A stretch of DNA of 64,000 nt from NCBI RefSeq assembly GCF_014199265.1, contig NZ_JACIJG010000008.1, positions 161,759 to 225,758 on the forward strand. Direction: 5' to 3'. How positions within the stretch are numbered: the first letter of the stretch is position 1; every line of letters starts with the position of its first letter. Below the pieces are notes generated by a model that searched no databases, was not told the DNA's origin, and saw nothing but the letters and a program-made list of their open reading frames with translations. This document shows positions 1 to 8,613 of this stretch, one piece after another. Both the position numbers and the translations under genes were made by a program. This stretch comes from Brucella daejeonensis. GTDB lineage: Bacteria > Pseudomonadota > Alphaproteobacteria > Rhizobiales > Rhizobiaceae.

Positions 1-54
1 CTTCTCATTGCCGATCCGGCATTGAATGAAACAAGCATGACGGAGACAGTTTGA
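1..54 (+). CDS. 3' end of an upstream gene (partial)
   Basis: The first 54 bases form an open frame ending in TGA at 52-54, and that stop shares its A with the metF ATG at 54. The TGATG overlap shows that metF is the downstream gene of a translationally coupled pair. Only 17 residues are visible (ending SMTETV), too few to assign a family. In related Rhizobiales metF often follows an ArsR-type regulator fused to a methyltransferase; that identity is an inference from context only. Confidence 0.5.
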   Translation, partial: LLIADPALNETSMTETV

Positions 55-965
55 TGGGTTTCTACGGTCTTTCCCGCCGACCGGATGTCGGCCAGACCAC
101 CCGGGTATCGTTCGAATTCTTCCCACCCAAGACGGAAGAAATGGAACAGCGTCTCTGGGATACGGTCACGCGGCTCGCGCCGCTTCAGCCCGAATTCGTT
201 TCCGTGACCTATGGCGCGGGCGGTTCCACGCGCGAACGCACGGCGCGTACCGTGGCGCGCATCCTGAAGGAAACCGATATCGAGCCGGCTGCGCATTTGA
301 CCTGCGTGGATGCGACGCGCGATGACGTCGACCGGGTGGTTCGCGAGTTCGCGGCGCTTGGCGTCAGTCGCTTCGTGGCGTTGCGCGGCGATCCGGCTGC
401 GGGTATCGGTGAAAAATATGTGCCGACGCCTGACGGTTATCAGAACGGCGCCGATCTGGTCGCCGGCTTGCGCGGCATTGCGGATTTCGACATTTCCGTC
501 TCGGCTTACCCGGAAAAGCACCCGGAAAGCCCGGATTTCGCGACAGATATCGATATGCTGAAGCGCAAGGTGGACAATGGCGCTACCCGCGCCATTACCC
601 AGTTCTTCTTCGATAACGATCTTTACGAACGTTATGTCGAGCGTGTGCGTCGCGCCGGCATCTATATTCCGATCATTCCGGGCATGTTGCCGGTGCATAA
701 TTTCAAGCAGGTGCGAAATTTCTGCTCGCGCTCCGCAACGCATATTCCGGCATGGCTGGCCGAGCGTTTCGAGGGACTGGAAAACGATCCGCAGACGCAT
801 CAGCTTGTGGCCGCAGCCGTTGCCGCCGAACAGGTGATGGATTTGATCGAGCGCGGCGTGCAGGATTTCCATTTCTACACCATGAACCGTGCCGATCTGC
901 CTTTTGCCATCTGTCACATGATCGGAATAAGGCCGAAGGCGGAAGCGGCGCTGGAAGTTGCGTAA
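54..965 (+). CDS. metF: 5,10-methylenetetrahydrofolate reductase
   Basis: This enzyme reduces 5,10-methylene-THF to 5-methyl-THF with FAD and NADH, supplying the methyl group for methionine synthesis in the cytosol. The 303-residue product has the usual length. It shows the family signature SFEFFPPK at residues 19-26 with the catalytic Glu at 21, HLTC at 81-84 and the FAD-contacting LRGDP at 110-114. ATG at 54 is chosen over TTG at 51 because it overlaps the preceding stop (TGATG) and has GGAG at 42-45, eight bases upstream. A strong hairpin terminator follows the stop. Confidence 0.96.
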   Translation: MGFYGLSRRPDVGQTTRVSFEFFPPKTEEMEQRLWDTVTRLAPLQPEFVSVTYGAGGSTRERTARTVARILKETDIEPAAHLTCVDATRDDVDRVVREFAALGVSRFVALRGDPAAGIGEKYVPTPDGYQNGADLVAGLRGIADFDISVSAYPEKHPESPDFATDIDMLKRKVDNGATRAITQFFFDNDLYERYVERVRRAGIYIPIIPGMLPVHNFKQVRNFCSRSATHIPAWLAERFEGLENDPQTHQLVAAAVAAEQVMDLIERGVQDFHFYTMNRADLPFAICHMIGIRPKAEAALEVA

Positions 966-970
966 AAGAG

Positions 971-999
971 AAAAGCCCGGCGAAATCGCCGGGCTTTTC
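971..999 (+). terminator. Rho-independent terminator of metF
   Basis: An inverted repeat with arms AAAAGCCCGGCGA and TCGCCGGGCTTTT and a two-base gap starts six bases after the metF stop and runs into a T-rich tail. It is nearly symmetric, so it could also stop transcription from the opposite side. Confidence 0.9.
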
Positions 1000-1065
1000 T
1001 TTTCAGAACGGGTCGGCCTATCCTCAAAAGCCGAAGCCGCTGTAATGTGGTTCAGGCGATCACCA

Positions 1066-1152
1066 TCAAGGGATGAGGCCTGCTATCAACGCTGCAACAA
1101 ATGCAAATGCCGCACAGATCATGAGGACATTCAAAGATCGCGTCAGTCCCAT
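1066..1152 (-). CDS. 28-residue single-span membrane peptide
   Basis: This short frame encodes MGLTRSLNVL followed by a run of Ala, Phe, Val, Ile and Leu that would make one membrane span, ending GLIP. The start is supported by AAGGAGAC on the minus strand, seven to eight bases before the ATG. The frame stays open upstream, but the longer version lacks a comparable ribosome site. I do not recognise a family. Hydrophobic peptides of this size are often real but overlooked; no other evidence is available here. Confidence 0.5.
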   Translation of the reverse strand: MGLTRSLNVLMICAAFAFVAALIAGLIP

Positions 1153-1421
1153 TGGTCTGTCTCCTTCATATGCGTCCGAACTGATCGGACGCGCGCTGGT
1201 AGGAGCCAGGAATCTAAGCGCAAAAAGCCCCGAACAAAAGATGATTTCGTCCTGCAATCTGTCGTGATGGGGAAATAAACCTACTGTTTACCACCTAAAC
1301 CATTGAAATAATTGGCCAGAAAAATCTGTTCACATTTCATGAAAAAGACACCGAACTGCCATGTTTCGTACTGTTTTCGCCGTAGTTGCCACAGCGTTTT
1401 TGACAGGTTTCGTGCCGGTTT

Positions 1422-2357
1422 TCAGCGAATTAGTGCGAGATAGGCCGACAAGGTGAGTACGGAGATGACGGTCGAATAGAGGATGACATTGGAGGTAATG
1501 GCCGCTTCGCGCCGATAATGCTCGGCGAGCATGAAGGGGCCGGTGCCGGTCGGAAGCGCGGCGAGGAGTGCTGCGCTTTGCGCCAGGAGCGGAGGTAGTG
1601 CGAACACATAGACCGCCAGCAGCCATGTCGCCAGCGGCTGGACGATGAGCTTGACCGCAACGAGGAAAGCGATGGCGTTGATGCTTTCGCGTTCGATCTT
1701 TCGCGGCTGGGCAAGGAAGAGTCCGAGTGCCACGAGTGCGCAGGGCGAGGCGGCACCGCCGAGCATCTTGAGGAAGGTTTCCGCGGAAGCGGGAATGGAA
1801 AGGCCAAGCGCGGAGACAAGCGCGCCCAGCGCCGGTGCGACAAGCAGCGGATTGCGGGCCAGCGAGCGCACGACCTTCCAGATCAGGCGAAGCGGCCTCT
1901 TTTCGGTCTGCAATCCAATCTCGATCAGCACGATGGCGAAGGCGAAAGTAATGCAGACCGTTATGATGATGGAAATGGTGGTCGCCGCCAGCACACCGGA
2001 CCCGAAGGCGATCATCGAAAGCGGGATGCCCATATAGCCGGTATTCGGATAAGCGGCGTTGAGGCCGTCAAGCGCGGTATCAGACAGAGGCCGTTTTCCG
2101 CGCAGCCGCACCAGAAACGGCAGGACGAAAGCGATGGCGCTGGAAAGCAGAAAGACGGCGATGAAGCCCGGCTGCCAGAGTTCGCCGCCATGGGTATTGG
2201 CCATGATATCGAACAGAAGGGCGGGCAGCGCCAGATAGACCACGAAACGGTTCAGCTCCGTTATCGCGTGCGGCCCCAGTATTTTCAGCCTGAACGCGCC
2301 CCAACCGGAGAAGATCAGCGCGAAAACGGGAAGAACGACGATCAGCGTTGTGAGCAT
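1422..2357 (-). CDS. AEC (auxin efflux carrier) family transporter
   Basis: The 311-residue integral membrane protein has about ten predicted spans, starting with the hydrophobic MLTTLIVVLPVFALIFSGWG. It carries typical family features: FVVYLALPALLF in the second helix, NTGYMGIPL in the middle, and a proline- and glycine-rich crossover near the C-terminus (ALPTGTGPFMLAEHY). AEC members export organic acids such as malate, malonate or auxin-like anions across the inner membrane; the substrate cannot be read from the sequence. It is transcribed alone, with the MltB-type gene ending 64 bases upstream of its start. Confidence 0.88.
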   Translation of the reverse strand: MLTTLIVVLPVFALIFSGWGAFRLKILGPHAITELNRFVVYLALPALLFDIMANTHGGELWQPGFIAVFLLSSAIAFVLPFLVRLRGKRPLSDTALDGLNAAYPNTGYMGIPLSMIAFGSGVLAATTISIIITVCITFAFAIVLIEIGLQTEKRPLRLIWKVVRSLARNPLLVAPALGALVSALGLSIPASAETFLKMLGGAASPCALVALGLFLAQPRKIERESINAIAFLVAVKLIVQPLATWLLAVYVFALPPLLAQSAALLAALPTGTGPFMLAEHYRREAAITSNVILYSTVISVLTLSAYLALIR

Positions 2358-2420
2358 GGGCGCATTTCATTTCAGGAAAGGAAAAGGCGCGGGTTTGAAG
2401 ACACCGCGCCTTGTCGAAAC

Positions 2421-3665
2421 TCAGAGCTTATCGAGCAGTTCCTGTGTTGGCCAGGAATCGGCGGGCATACCGAGGCGCAATTGTTCGGCGCGCACGGCAT
2501 CGCGGGTCGCGACACCGAAAACGCCGTCGATCTTGCCCATCTCGTGGCCGCGCGCCTGAAGCTTGGTCTGAAGCTCCTTCAGTTGATCCTGCGTCAGACC
2601 CGGAACCGGATTGCCCGGATCGAAGGCGGGCGCACCGGCGAGACGGGTCGCGAAATAGGCGGCCGTGGTGGCGTAAACGATGGATTTGTTCCATTCCACG
2701 AAGACGTCGAAGTTCGGATAGGACAGAAAGGCCGGTCCCTTGCGACCGAGCGGCAGGAGAAGCGATGCGTCGCCATCGTCCGGGCCGAGCGGGCCTTTCA
2801 GCCCGGTTACACCCTGCTGCGCCCACCATGAATGCGGTTTGCGGTTGGTGCGGATCGCTTCTTCCCAAGGCAGGTCCTTGGTGAGGCGCACTTCTTCCAG
2901 CCAAGGCTGGCCGCGTTTCCAGCCCAGCTCGGAAATCATGCGACCGGCGGTCATCATGGCATCGGGAACACTGTTCTTCAGATCGACCTTGCCGTCGCCG
3001 TCGCCATCCACACCACGTTCCAGATAATCCTTCGGCAGAAGCTGCATCATGCCGATTTCGCCAGCCCATGCGCCGGTGGTCGCCGCATCGACGACGCCTT
3101 GATCGAACAGCTTGAGAAGGGCGATGAGCTGCGGGCGGAAGAGATTCGGGCGGCGGCAGTCATAGGAAAGGGTGACGAGCGCATTCAGCGTGTCGAAATC
3201 GCCCTGAATGGCGCCGTAGTCCGTCTCCAGCCCCCAGAAGGCCGCCAGAATTGGGCCGGGTACGCCATAGGTATCCTCGACCTTCCTGAAGACATCGGCA
3301 TATTTGACGAGGTTGTCCTGGCCTTTCTTCAGACGGGCTTCGGAAATGAGGCGCTTGGAAAATTCGGTGAAGGTCAGGTTGAACACGGTCTGCTTGCGAT
3401 CGCGGCCCAGAACTTTCTGGTCTATGAAAGCCTTGTGCAGCTCTGCAATGCCCTTATCGCTGACGCCGGCTTCGCGAGCCTCTCTGGTCAGGTTTTCCAT
3501 CCACTGGCCGAAATCGGTTTCGCATTCGGGTTTCGGCAGGTCGACGGTGTTCCCGGCCGGCGTTACGGCGGGGGCCGCAGACGTCGCGGCCTCAACGCCG
3601 GATAGGCCGGATAGGGTTGTCGAGGCCAGCAGGCCCGCTGCAATGACTGAAGCAAAGAACTTCAT
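2421..3665 (-). CDS. Lytic murein transglycosylase, MltB type, with peptidoglycan-binding domain
   Basis: This exported enzyme cleaves the MurNAc-GlcNAc bond of peptidoglycan with 1,6-anhydro ring formation. The 414-residue product starts with a signal peptide ([15 protein letters not shown]..., likely cut after VEA at about residue 26). An SLT_2 domain follows, with the catalytic Glu at 147 in FWGLETDYG, and a PG_binding_1 module lies near residues 350-414. GEIGMMQLLPKDYL is the usual substrate-groove motif. The frame is open for 63 more codons upstream, but ATG 3665 directly precedes the signal peptide, so it is chosen. There is no lipobox, unlike E. coli MltB, so it is probably soluble in the periplasm. 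Confidence 0.9.
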   Translation of the reverse strand: MKFFASVIAAGLLASTTLSGLSGVEAATSAAPAVTPAGNTVDLPKPECETDFGQWMENLTREAREAGVSDKGIAELHKAFIDQKVLGRDRKQTVFNLTFTEFSKRLISEARLKKGQDNLVKYADVFRKVEDTYGVPGPILAAFWGLETDYGAIQGDFDTLNALVTLSYDCRRPNLFRPQLIALLKLFDQGVVDAATTGAWAGEIGMMQLLPKDYLERGVDGDGDGKVDLKNSVPDAMMTAGRMISELGWKRGQPWLEEVRLTKDLPWEEAIRTNRKPHSWWAQQGVTGLKGPLGPDDGDASLLLPLGRKGPAFLSYPNFDVFVEWNKSIVYATTAAYFATRLAGAPAFDPGNPVPGLTQDQLKELQTKLQARGHEMGKIDGVFGVATRDAVRAEQLRLGMPADSWPTQELLDKL

Positions 3666-3780
3666 TGGTAACTCACACTGATAAGCTGGGAGCGAACTGC
3701 TCCCGTCCGAAATCTGGTCTTGCCTCAACAAGACTCGGAAATGAAGCAAAACTTGGTGTGAATAGCCAAACCGTGCCGGG

Positions 3781-4611
3781 TTAACGGACCTTGTTGCTTT
3801 CCAGCCACTTTTTCCACGAACCGGCGTCCCCTGCAAAAACGTTGATGTCTGCATCGCCCCGGATACCGGGGATGGAACCGGTGCCGGTATATTGCCAGAA
3901 CGTCCAGGGATGCGGACCGTATTTCTCGTCCGGATGTCCCGCGACCGAGCGCAGCCAGAACGGATAATCGCGCATCTGCTTCAGATCGTTGTCGTCGAAA
4001 AAATCGACCGTTGTGTAGATGATCGGGCGTTTGCCATAGTGCTTTTCGAGCGCTTTCAGGAAAATGCGCATTTCCTTGCGCACCACTGCCGCATTGGGGC
4101 GCAGCTTGCAGGTTGGCGAATGCGGGTTCCACTCCATGTCGAGTACGGGCGGAAGCGCGCCGGGATCGCGCGGTACGTTCCGGATGTACCAGCGCGCCTG
4201 TTCGATGGCGGGACGGCAGAAATAATAGAAGTGGTAGGCGCTGCGCGAAATGCCTGCCTGACGCGTGCCGTTCCAGTGTTCCAGAAAACGGTCATCGACA
4301 CGGTCGCCGCCTTCCGTCGCCTTGATGAATGCGAAGGAGATGCCGCTGGCCCGCACCGCGCTCCAGTCCACATTGGTTTGATATTTGGAAACATCGGTGC
4401 CGTGGATCGGATAATGCCACGGCGTCTTTCCGGTCCAGTCATGCGGATCGCGGTCGCCGAAGCGCGGCGCCTTGACCGCGCCGGAAGGCGGGGCGATGCG
4501 GGCAACGGTACTGCGCTTCTTTACATCGGAAAAATCGTAATCCACCGTGGTGCAGGCGGAGAGAAGAAAGACGCCAAGGGCGAGAATGCTGTGGCTGGCC
4601 AAACGGTTCAT
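3781..4611 (-). CDS. GH25 lysozyme, predicted lipoprotein
   Basis: This muramidase hydrolyses the MurNAc-GlcNAc bond. The 276-residue protein has a lipoprotein signal ending LLSAC, so Cys20 should be lipidated. The GH25 barrel begins at GTDVSKYQ (Asp73) and contains PPVLDMEWN, where Asp158 and Glu160 are the catalytic acids. The C-terminal WTFWQYTGTGSIPGI is also characteristic. A lipid-anchored GH25 enzyme is less common than phage or secreted forms and suggests a role in envelope remodelling. It lies next to the MltB-type transglycosylase on the same strand, separated by 115 bases. Confidence 0.9.
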   Translation of the reverse strand: MNRLASHSILALGVFLLSACTTVDYDFSDVKKRSTVARIAPPSGAVKAPRFGDRDPHDWTGKTPWHYPIHGTDVSKYQTNVDWSAVRASGISFAFIKATEGGDRVDDRFLEHWNGTRQAGISRSAYHFYYFCRPAIEQARWYIRNVPRDPGALPPVLDMEWNPHSPTCKLRPNAAVVRKEMRIFLKALEKHYGKRPIIYTTVDFFDDNDLKQMRDYPFWLRSVAGHPDEKYGPHPWTFWQYTGTGSIPGIRGDADINVFAGDAGSWKKWLESNKVR

Positions 4612-4677
4612 GCAGTGTTTCCGTGTCGCGAATCAGTCCCTTAACGGTTACGCGATCCGGAGGCGAACGTCACCAGT

Positions 4678-5355
4678 CTAGCTGGTTATGGAACGAATGA
4701 CCGCTATCCAGGCAAAGCCGCGATAGAGAATGCGCCGTTCAACGTTTGCGCCACGCTCATCGGCGAGTTGTTCGCAGACCGGGAACAGATCTTCGCGCGG
4801 ACTGACGTGAAACCATTCGAGCCATTGGAAAAGTGCGGAACGGAACCAGCGCGGCAGGCGCGCCTGATCGCCGAAATCGACGATATGCAATTCGCCGCCC
4901 GGATTGAGATGCCGGATGCTTTCACGGATGACCGATTGCCATTGCGGTATCATCGAGACGGCATATGAAATGAAAATCCGGTCGAAACCCGATTGCCCGA
5001 AGAGGTGTTGGGGGTCGAACTGCGCCGCATCGGCGCGGTCGAGGCGAAGGCGGTCCTTGATGCCTGCCCGTTCTGCCGCGCGGCGTGCCGTATCCAGCAT
5101 TTCGGCGGAGATATCGATCCCGAACAGTCTGGTATCGGGATAGAGCCGCGCTGTCTTGACGAGATTGCGCCCCGTCCCGCAGCCGATTTCCAATACGTCG
5201 CCGCCTTCTGGAACGCCGAGACCTGCTATCATGGGGTCGCGACCCAGAAGGTAATATTTGCGGGTCGCATCGTATAAATGACGCTGGCGCCGATAGACGC
5301 GGTCCATGAGGCTGGCATGATCCACGCCCTGAATGCTCCATGGGCTGCGCAGCAT
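4678..5355 (-). CDS. btaB: BtaB-like S-adenosylmethionine-dependent N-methyltransferase (betaine lipid synthesis)
   Basis: BtaB methylates diacylglyceryl-homoserine three times to give DGTS, a phosphorus-free membrane lipid. The 225-residue protein has a class I methyltransferase fold with motif I DVLEIGCGTG at residues 53-62. Its N-terminal region (MDRVYRRQRHLYDATRKYY) matches bacterial BtaB proteins. Its ATG follows the btaA stop after a single base, so the two are translationally coupled. The assignment rests on the sequence and on the btaA neighbour; alone, the gene could only be called a methyltransferase. Confidence 0.9.
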   Translation of the reverse strand: MLRSPWSIQGVDHASLMDRVYRRQRHLYDATRKYYLLGRDPMIAGLGVPEGGDVLEIGCGTGRNLVKTARLYPDTRLFGIDISAEMLDTARRAAERAGIKDRLRLDRADAAQFDPQHLFGQSGFDRIFISYAVSMIPQWQSVIRESIRHLNPGGELHIVDFGDQARLPRWFRSALFQWLEWFHVSPREDLFPVCEQLADERGANVERRILYRGFAWIAVIRSITS

Positions 5356-5356
5356 A

Positions 5357-6592
5357 TCAGTCGTCCTTCAATATGTAGAGATGGAAGCCGCCATAGATCG
5401 ATGAGCGGTCGCGGTCGTGCAGGGTGCGCGATTCCTCCGCGCGATAATCCCAGCGGTCGAGGGTGCCGGGCGCGACACGTCCGGGCAGAAGGCTCGGTTC
5501 GGCGGCGGTGCGGAAGATCACGCGGGCGCCGGGGGCGGCGGTACGGGTAATTTCGCTCCACAGGGCATTGAGTTGCTCGTCGTTCATCCAGTCCTGCGCA
5601 TCGAGCAGGATATAGCGATCAACCGACGCGGCAGGCTTGGCGGCGAGAAAATCGGTGTAGCTTGCATTCTGCACCGTCATGCGGTCGGCGCGGGCGCGCA
5701 CCGTTTCGAAATTGCTGCGCGAGAGATAGGGCGGGAGTGGCCCGGTTTCCTCGTCGCCGCTATAGCCGCGCCCGAAAGCCTGCCAGGCGAAATAATTATC
5801 GGTGAGGGGGAAGCCGCAGGCCAGCTTCTCAAGGCGGCTGCGCAACACGTCGGCCATATTGCCGTTACCGGCCGTTGCCAGAGCATCATATTGCTGCGGC
5901 GGTATGCCCAGCCCGAACAGCGAGGATTTGCGGGCTGTTGCCCAGCGCACCATGCGCTTTTCGAACAGCGGCGCGAGCGCCGTATCGAAAAAGGAGCGCT
6001 GTTCTTCAATCGTGCGTGCCTTGAGGATATCACGCGGGTCGATGCCGTAGAGGCGGGCGACGCGATGCCCCATGCCAATGAAGACGCCGAGCAGGCCATG
6101 TCGGTAAAGATCGCGCCAGAAGATGGAAATGCGCTGGCGGCCATTCCACTTGCGCTTTTCCCAATAGGCGCGGCTTTCATCGTCCAGATGCGGGCGGATG
6201 AAGCGCCTGTAGGCTGCAAGGTTGGTCTTGTCGTCGGCCTTGCCATAAAAGCGGTAGAATGCATCGTAGTCGGGCAGGTTCCTGATGGCGGCGAGCTTCA
6301 GCCGGTTGAACGCCACATGGGCCTGATTGAGGTCGACCGCCTCGACGCGCGCGGGGTTCGCGGTCAGGTAAGACATGGCGTTGCAGCCGCCGGAGGCGAT
6401 GGTGACGATGCGGTGTCCGGGTTCGATGGCAAGCGCTGCCATATCCACTTCCGGGTCTTCCCAAATCTGCGGATAGACCAGCCCCTTGAACAGCCAGGCA
6501 AACAACCTTTCCGAAAATCCGGCCTTCGAAAGGGCGCTGTTTCGGGTTACCGCACGCTTGAGAATTGTGCCGCCTGCTGCACCGTCTGTCAT
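5357..6592 (-). CDS. btaA: BtaA, S-adenosylmethionine:diacylglycerol 3-amino-3-carboxypropyl transferase
   Basis: BtaA (DUF3419) transfers the aminocarboxypropyl group of SAM to diacylglycerol, the first step of DGTS synthesis at the inner membrane. The 411-residue product contains YPQIWEDP near residue 40 and a SAM-site-like IASGGCN near residue 67, both typical of BtaA. ATG 6592 is chosen because AGGGGA lies a few bases upstream and the longer frame adds an unrelated extension. In Sinorhizobium the btaAB operon is induced by phosphate starvation through PhoB. A matching PHO box lies about 60 bases upstream here (6653-6670). Confidence 0.93.
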   Translation of the reverse strand: MTDGAAGGTILKRAVTRNSALSKAGFSERLFAWLFKGLVYPQIWEDPEVDMAALAIEPGHRIVTIASGGCNAMSYLTANPARVEAVDLNQAHVAFNRLKLAAIRNLPDYDAFYRFYGKADDKTNLAAYRRFIRPHLDDESRAYWEKRKWNGRQRISIFWRDLYRHGLLGVFIGMGHRVARLYGIDPRDILKARTIEEQRSFFDTALAPLFEKRMVRWATARKSSLFGLGIPPQQYDALATAGNGNMADVLRSRLEKLACGFPLTDNYFAWQAFGRGYSGDEETGPLPPYLSRSNFETVRARADRMTVQNASYTDFLAAKPAASVDRYILLDAQDWMNDEQLNALWSEITRTAAPGARVIFRTAAEPSLLPGRVAPGTLDRWDYRAEESRTLHDRDRSSIYGGFHLYILKDD

Positions 6593-6966
6593 CAAAAAGT
6601 TCCCCTTTAGGACGAATCCCGACTTCAGTTTTGCGAAGTTAAACACCGTCCAATGACAGGGGCGTGACGAAATAATTGCGGTTTTTTAAACCTGCCGAAT
6701 ATGCCTTTAATCCTTTGATACTGCCGTTTTATTACGTTCGGTAAGACTAATTGAGAGAACTTTTCCGCCGTGTTGCCGTTTTCCTGTGTGACGGTCGAGG
6801 TCAACGGGATTCCTGTGCCGACAGACGACCGTAAAGGTGATTGGCCGGGCAAACCGGTCAGGCACGGAGAAACAGAGAGGCGCTTTGGCAATGTCGCCAT
6901 TTGATGCCTGAAACCGGGTCACGGCCAAATGAGGCCGGATAGCCTGAACTAGGAAGGAGAGCCAAC
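6593..6966. other. Intergenic region between btaA and a small lipoprotein gene
   Basis: This 374-base stretch separates the divergent btaAB operon and the lipoprotein gene and should hold both promoters. Besides the PHO-box-like site it contains a small inverted repeat, ACTTC AGTTTTGC GAAGT (6632-6649). No convincing gene or known RNA family was seen. Confidence 0.5.
6653..6670 (-). promoter_or_regulatory. Candidate PHO box upstream of btaAB
   Basis: Read on the minus strand the site is TCGTCACGCCCCTGTCAT. It consists of two 7-base repeats with a 4-base spacer, the second (CTGTCAT) identical to the PHO-box half site and the first sharing its GTCA core. The GTCA cores are exactly 11 bases apart, one helical turn, and the box ends about 60 bases before the btaA start. 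PhoB control of btaAB is known in Sinorhizobium; occupancy here is an inference. Confidence 0.6.
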
Positions 6967-7167
6967 GTGAAGAAGTTTCTGATTGCTTCTGTCGCCGCCG
7001 TATCGCTTCTCGGTCTTGCAGCCTGCAACGACAAGAACGATGACACGACCAACGCACCGGCACCGTCCACGCCGGCGGCGCCGTCGAACAATGATACGAT
7101 GACGACACCTGCACCGACCGATCCGGCACCGTCCACGCCAGACACTGGCACGACGCCTTCCAACTGA
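6967..7167 (+). CDS. Small Pro/Thr-rich lipoprotein
   Basis: The 66-residue product starts with GTG at 6967, preceded by AAGGAGAG at 6953-6960. It has a lipoprotein signal MKKFLIASVAAVSLLGLAAC, so Cys20 would be the lipidated residue. The mature part is almost entirely Asp, Asn, Pro, Thr, Ala and Ser, with APSTPAAP- and DPAPSTPD-like repeats, and looks disordered. No catalytic domain is visible. Such proteins often serve as flexible envelope components, but the function here is unknown. Confidence 0.8.
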   Translation: MKKFLIASVAAVSLLGLAACNDKNDDTTNAPAPSTPAAPSNNDTMTTPAPTDPAPSTPDTGTTPSN

Positions 7168-7209
7168 CGTTACGAAGTCGTCGGGGGATATGTGCCGCGT
7201 CTATCGTTG

Positions 7210-7236
7210 ATGGCGATCCGGTTTCCGGGTCGCCAT
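7210..7236. terminator. Hairpin between two lipoprotein genes
   Basis: Arms ATGGCGATCCGG and CCGGGTCGCCAT enclose a three-base loop, with one G-T pair. Only two T residues follow, so it is a weak terminator at best. It lies 43 bases downstream of the first lipoprotein gene. Confidence 0.45.
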
Positions 7237-7374
7237 TTCCGCCCTCGGACCAGTTAAGAACATGCCTGGAAGTTGTAGATCGAAATGAACGTGAACACAG
7301 CGAAGTTGGGAAAAGACGGGCATTCTGCGTTTTCCGTGTTTAAACGCAGGGTCGGTTCGGTTATGGCTTTTGTC

Positions 7375-7752
7375 ATGAACCGCAACTTTCTGTTTTTCGT
7401 GTCCGCCATCGTGCTCGTTGCGCTTGCCGCATGTGGCAAGGGTGACGAGGAGACCGCTGCCACGACGACCGGTACCGAGACGACCAGCACCGACAAGGGG
7501 GCCGCCGTCTCGCCGCCCGCGCCGGTGGCCGACAACGGGAACGCCGAAAAGGGACCGGATCTGGTCAAGTCCCTTCGCGAAAATGCGGGCGTGACGGGCC
7601 CGGAAGAAAAAGCCGCCGCCATTGAGCGTGCGCGCGGCAATGCCGTTGCGGCGGCGAAGTCAGTCGGTCAGACGGACGAACAGGCGCAGGCTGCCGGGGA
7701 AGCGGCGGCGGCGACCGCGCAGCGTTCGTTCGAGGAACGCGAGCCACAATAA
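7375..7752 (+). CDS. Predicted lipoprotein of unknown function
   Basis: From the ATG at 7375 the product has 125 residues and begins MNRNFLFFVSAIVLVALAAC, a lipoprotein signal with the lipidated Cys at 20. A Thr/Ala/Pro-rich linker follows, then a short charged helical region (PEEKAAAIERARGNAVAAAK...). ATG at 7363 is an alternative start, and the frame is open back to 7285; no start has a strong ribosome site. It may be a distant paralogue of the 66-residue lipoprotein just upstream. I do not recognise a family. Confidence 0.75.
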   Translation: MNRNFLFFVSAIVLVALAACGKGDEETAATTTGTETTSTDKGAAVSPPAPVADNGNAEKGPDLVKSLRENAGVTGPEEKAAAIERARGNAVAAAKSVGQTDEQAQAAGEAAAATAQRSFEEREPQ

Positions 7753-7777
7753 GCGCGCGATTTTTCAAGGGAGGCCA

Positions 7778-7798
7778 GCCGGGCGATGTTCGTCCGGC
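7778..7798. repeat. Stem-loop after the second lipoprotein gene
   Basis: Arms GCCGGGCGA and TCGTCCGGC enclose a three-base loop 25 bases after the stop codon. No T run follows, so it may stabilise the 3' end of the transcript rather than terminate it. Confidence 0.4.
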
Positions 7799-7902
7799 AA
7801 GATTATGAGGCTTCCTGCGCATTTCTTTCTAAATAATTGTTTTTTCGACTTTAGCGCGTCTGTATGGTTTTCAGCCCATTTGGAATTCTATAGAAAAGAC
7901 CC

Positions 7903-8613
7903 ATGTCGATTTGGGTTCGCATTGGTGAATTTGTCACTTACGTGGCGTCGAATGCCGTTACCGGCGTTATCGAAGCCGTGCGCACCGTTTTCGAGGGCGA
8001 TGCCGATACCCGCCGGCGCGTCGCCTTTTCCATCGCAATGATTGCGCTTTCCGCGAAAATGGCCAAGGCGGATGGCGTTGTAACGCAGGACGAGATTCGC
8101 GCTTTCCAGGATATATTTGCCGTGCCGAAGGAAGAAGCGGCGCATGTCGCGCGGCTTTACGATCTCGCCAAACAGGACGTCGCGGGTTATGAATCCTATG
8201 CGCGTCAACTGGCTGGTCTGTGCAGCGAAGGGCAGACCGACTGCCATTTGCTGGAAGATATTCTGGATGGGCTTTTCCATATCGCCAAGGCCGATGGCTA
8301 TGTTCACGAAAAAGAACTTTCCTTCCTCGCCAGTGTCGGAGACATTTTCGGCTTCGATGAGGTTCGTTTCGACCGGATAGCCCTTCGGCATATCCAGCGG
8401 GGCGAAGACGATCCCTATGCAATTCTTGGGCTTGAACGCGGTGTTCCCTTCGAGATTGCCCGCAAGCGCTATCGCTCGCTGGTCAAGGAGCACCACCCCG
8501 ACCGGCTTGTGGCGGAAGGCCTTCCGCTGGAGTTCATAACGATTGCCAACAAGCGCCTTGCGGCCATAAATGCAGCCTGGGCAAGCATAGAGAAGAATCT
8601 GGAGGCTGCATGA
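7903..8613 (+). CDS. TerB-DnaJ domain protein (DjlA-like co-chaperone)
   Basis: The 236-residue protein has a TerB-like helical domain at about residues 40-160, with the paired KADG motifs (AKADGVV, AKADGYV) typical of the family. A C-terminal J domain spans about residues 168-236 and carries the essential HPD motif at 198-200. J domains stimulate the DnaK ATPase. An N-terminal hydrophobic stretch may hold the protein at the membrane, as in DjlA. Its stop overlaps the start of the amidase gene by four bases (ATGA), so the two form an operon. Confidence 0.88.
   Translation: MSIWVRIGEFVTYVASNAVTGVIEAVRTVFEGDADTRRRVAFSIAMIALSAKMAKADGVVTQDEIRAFQDIFAVPKEEAAHVARLYDLAKQDVAGYESYARQLAGLCSEGQTDCHLLEDILDGLFHIAKADGYVHEKELSFLASVGDIFGFDEVRFDRIALRHIQRGEDDPYAILGLERGVPFEIARKRYRSLVKEHHPDRLVAEGLPLEFITIANKRLAAINAAWASIEKNLEAA

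Noticed and set aside
1362..1457. 31-residue frame starting MFRTVFAVVATAF
   Set aside because: It has no ribosome site and overlaps the end of the AEC transporter gene on the other strand.
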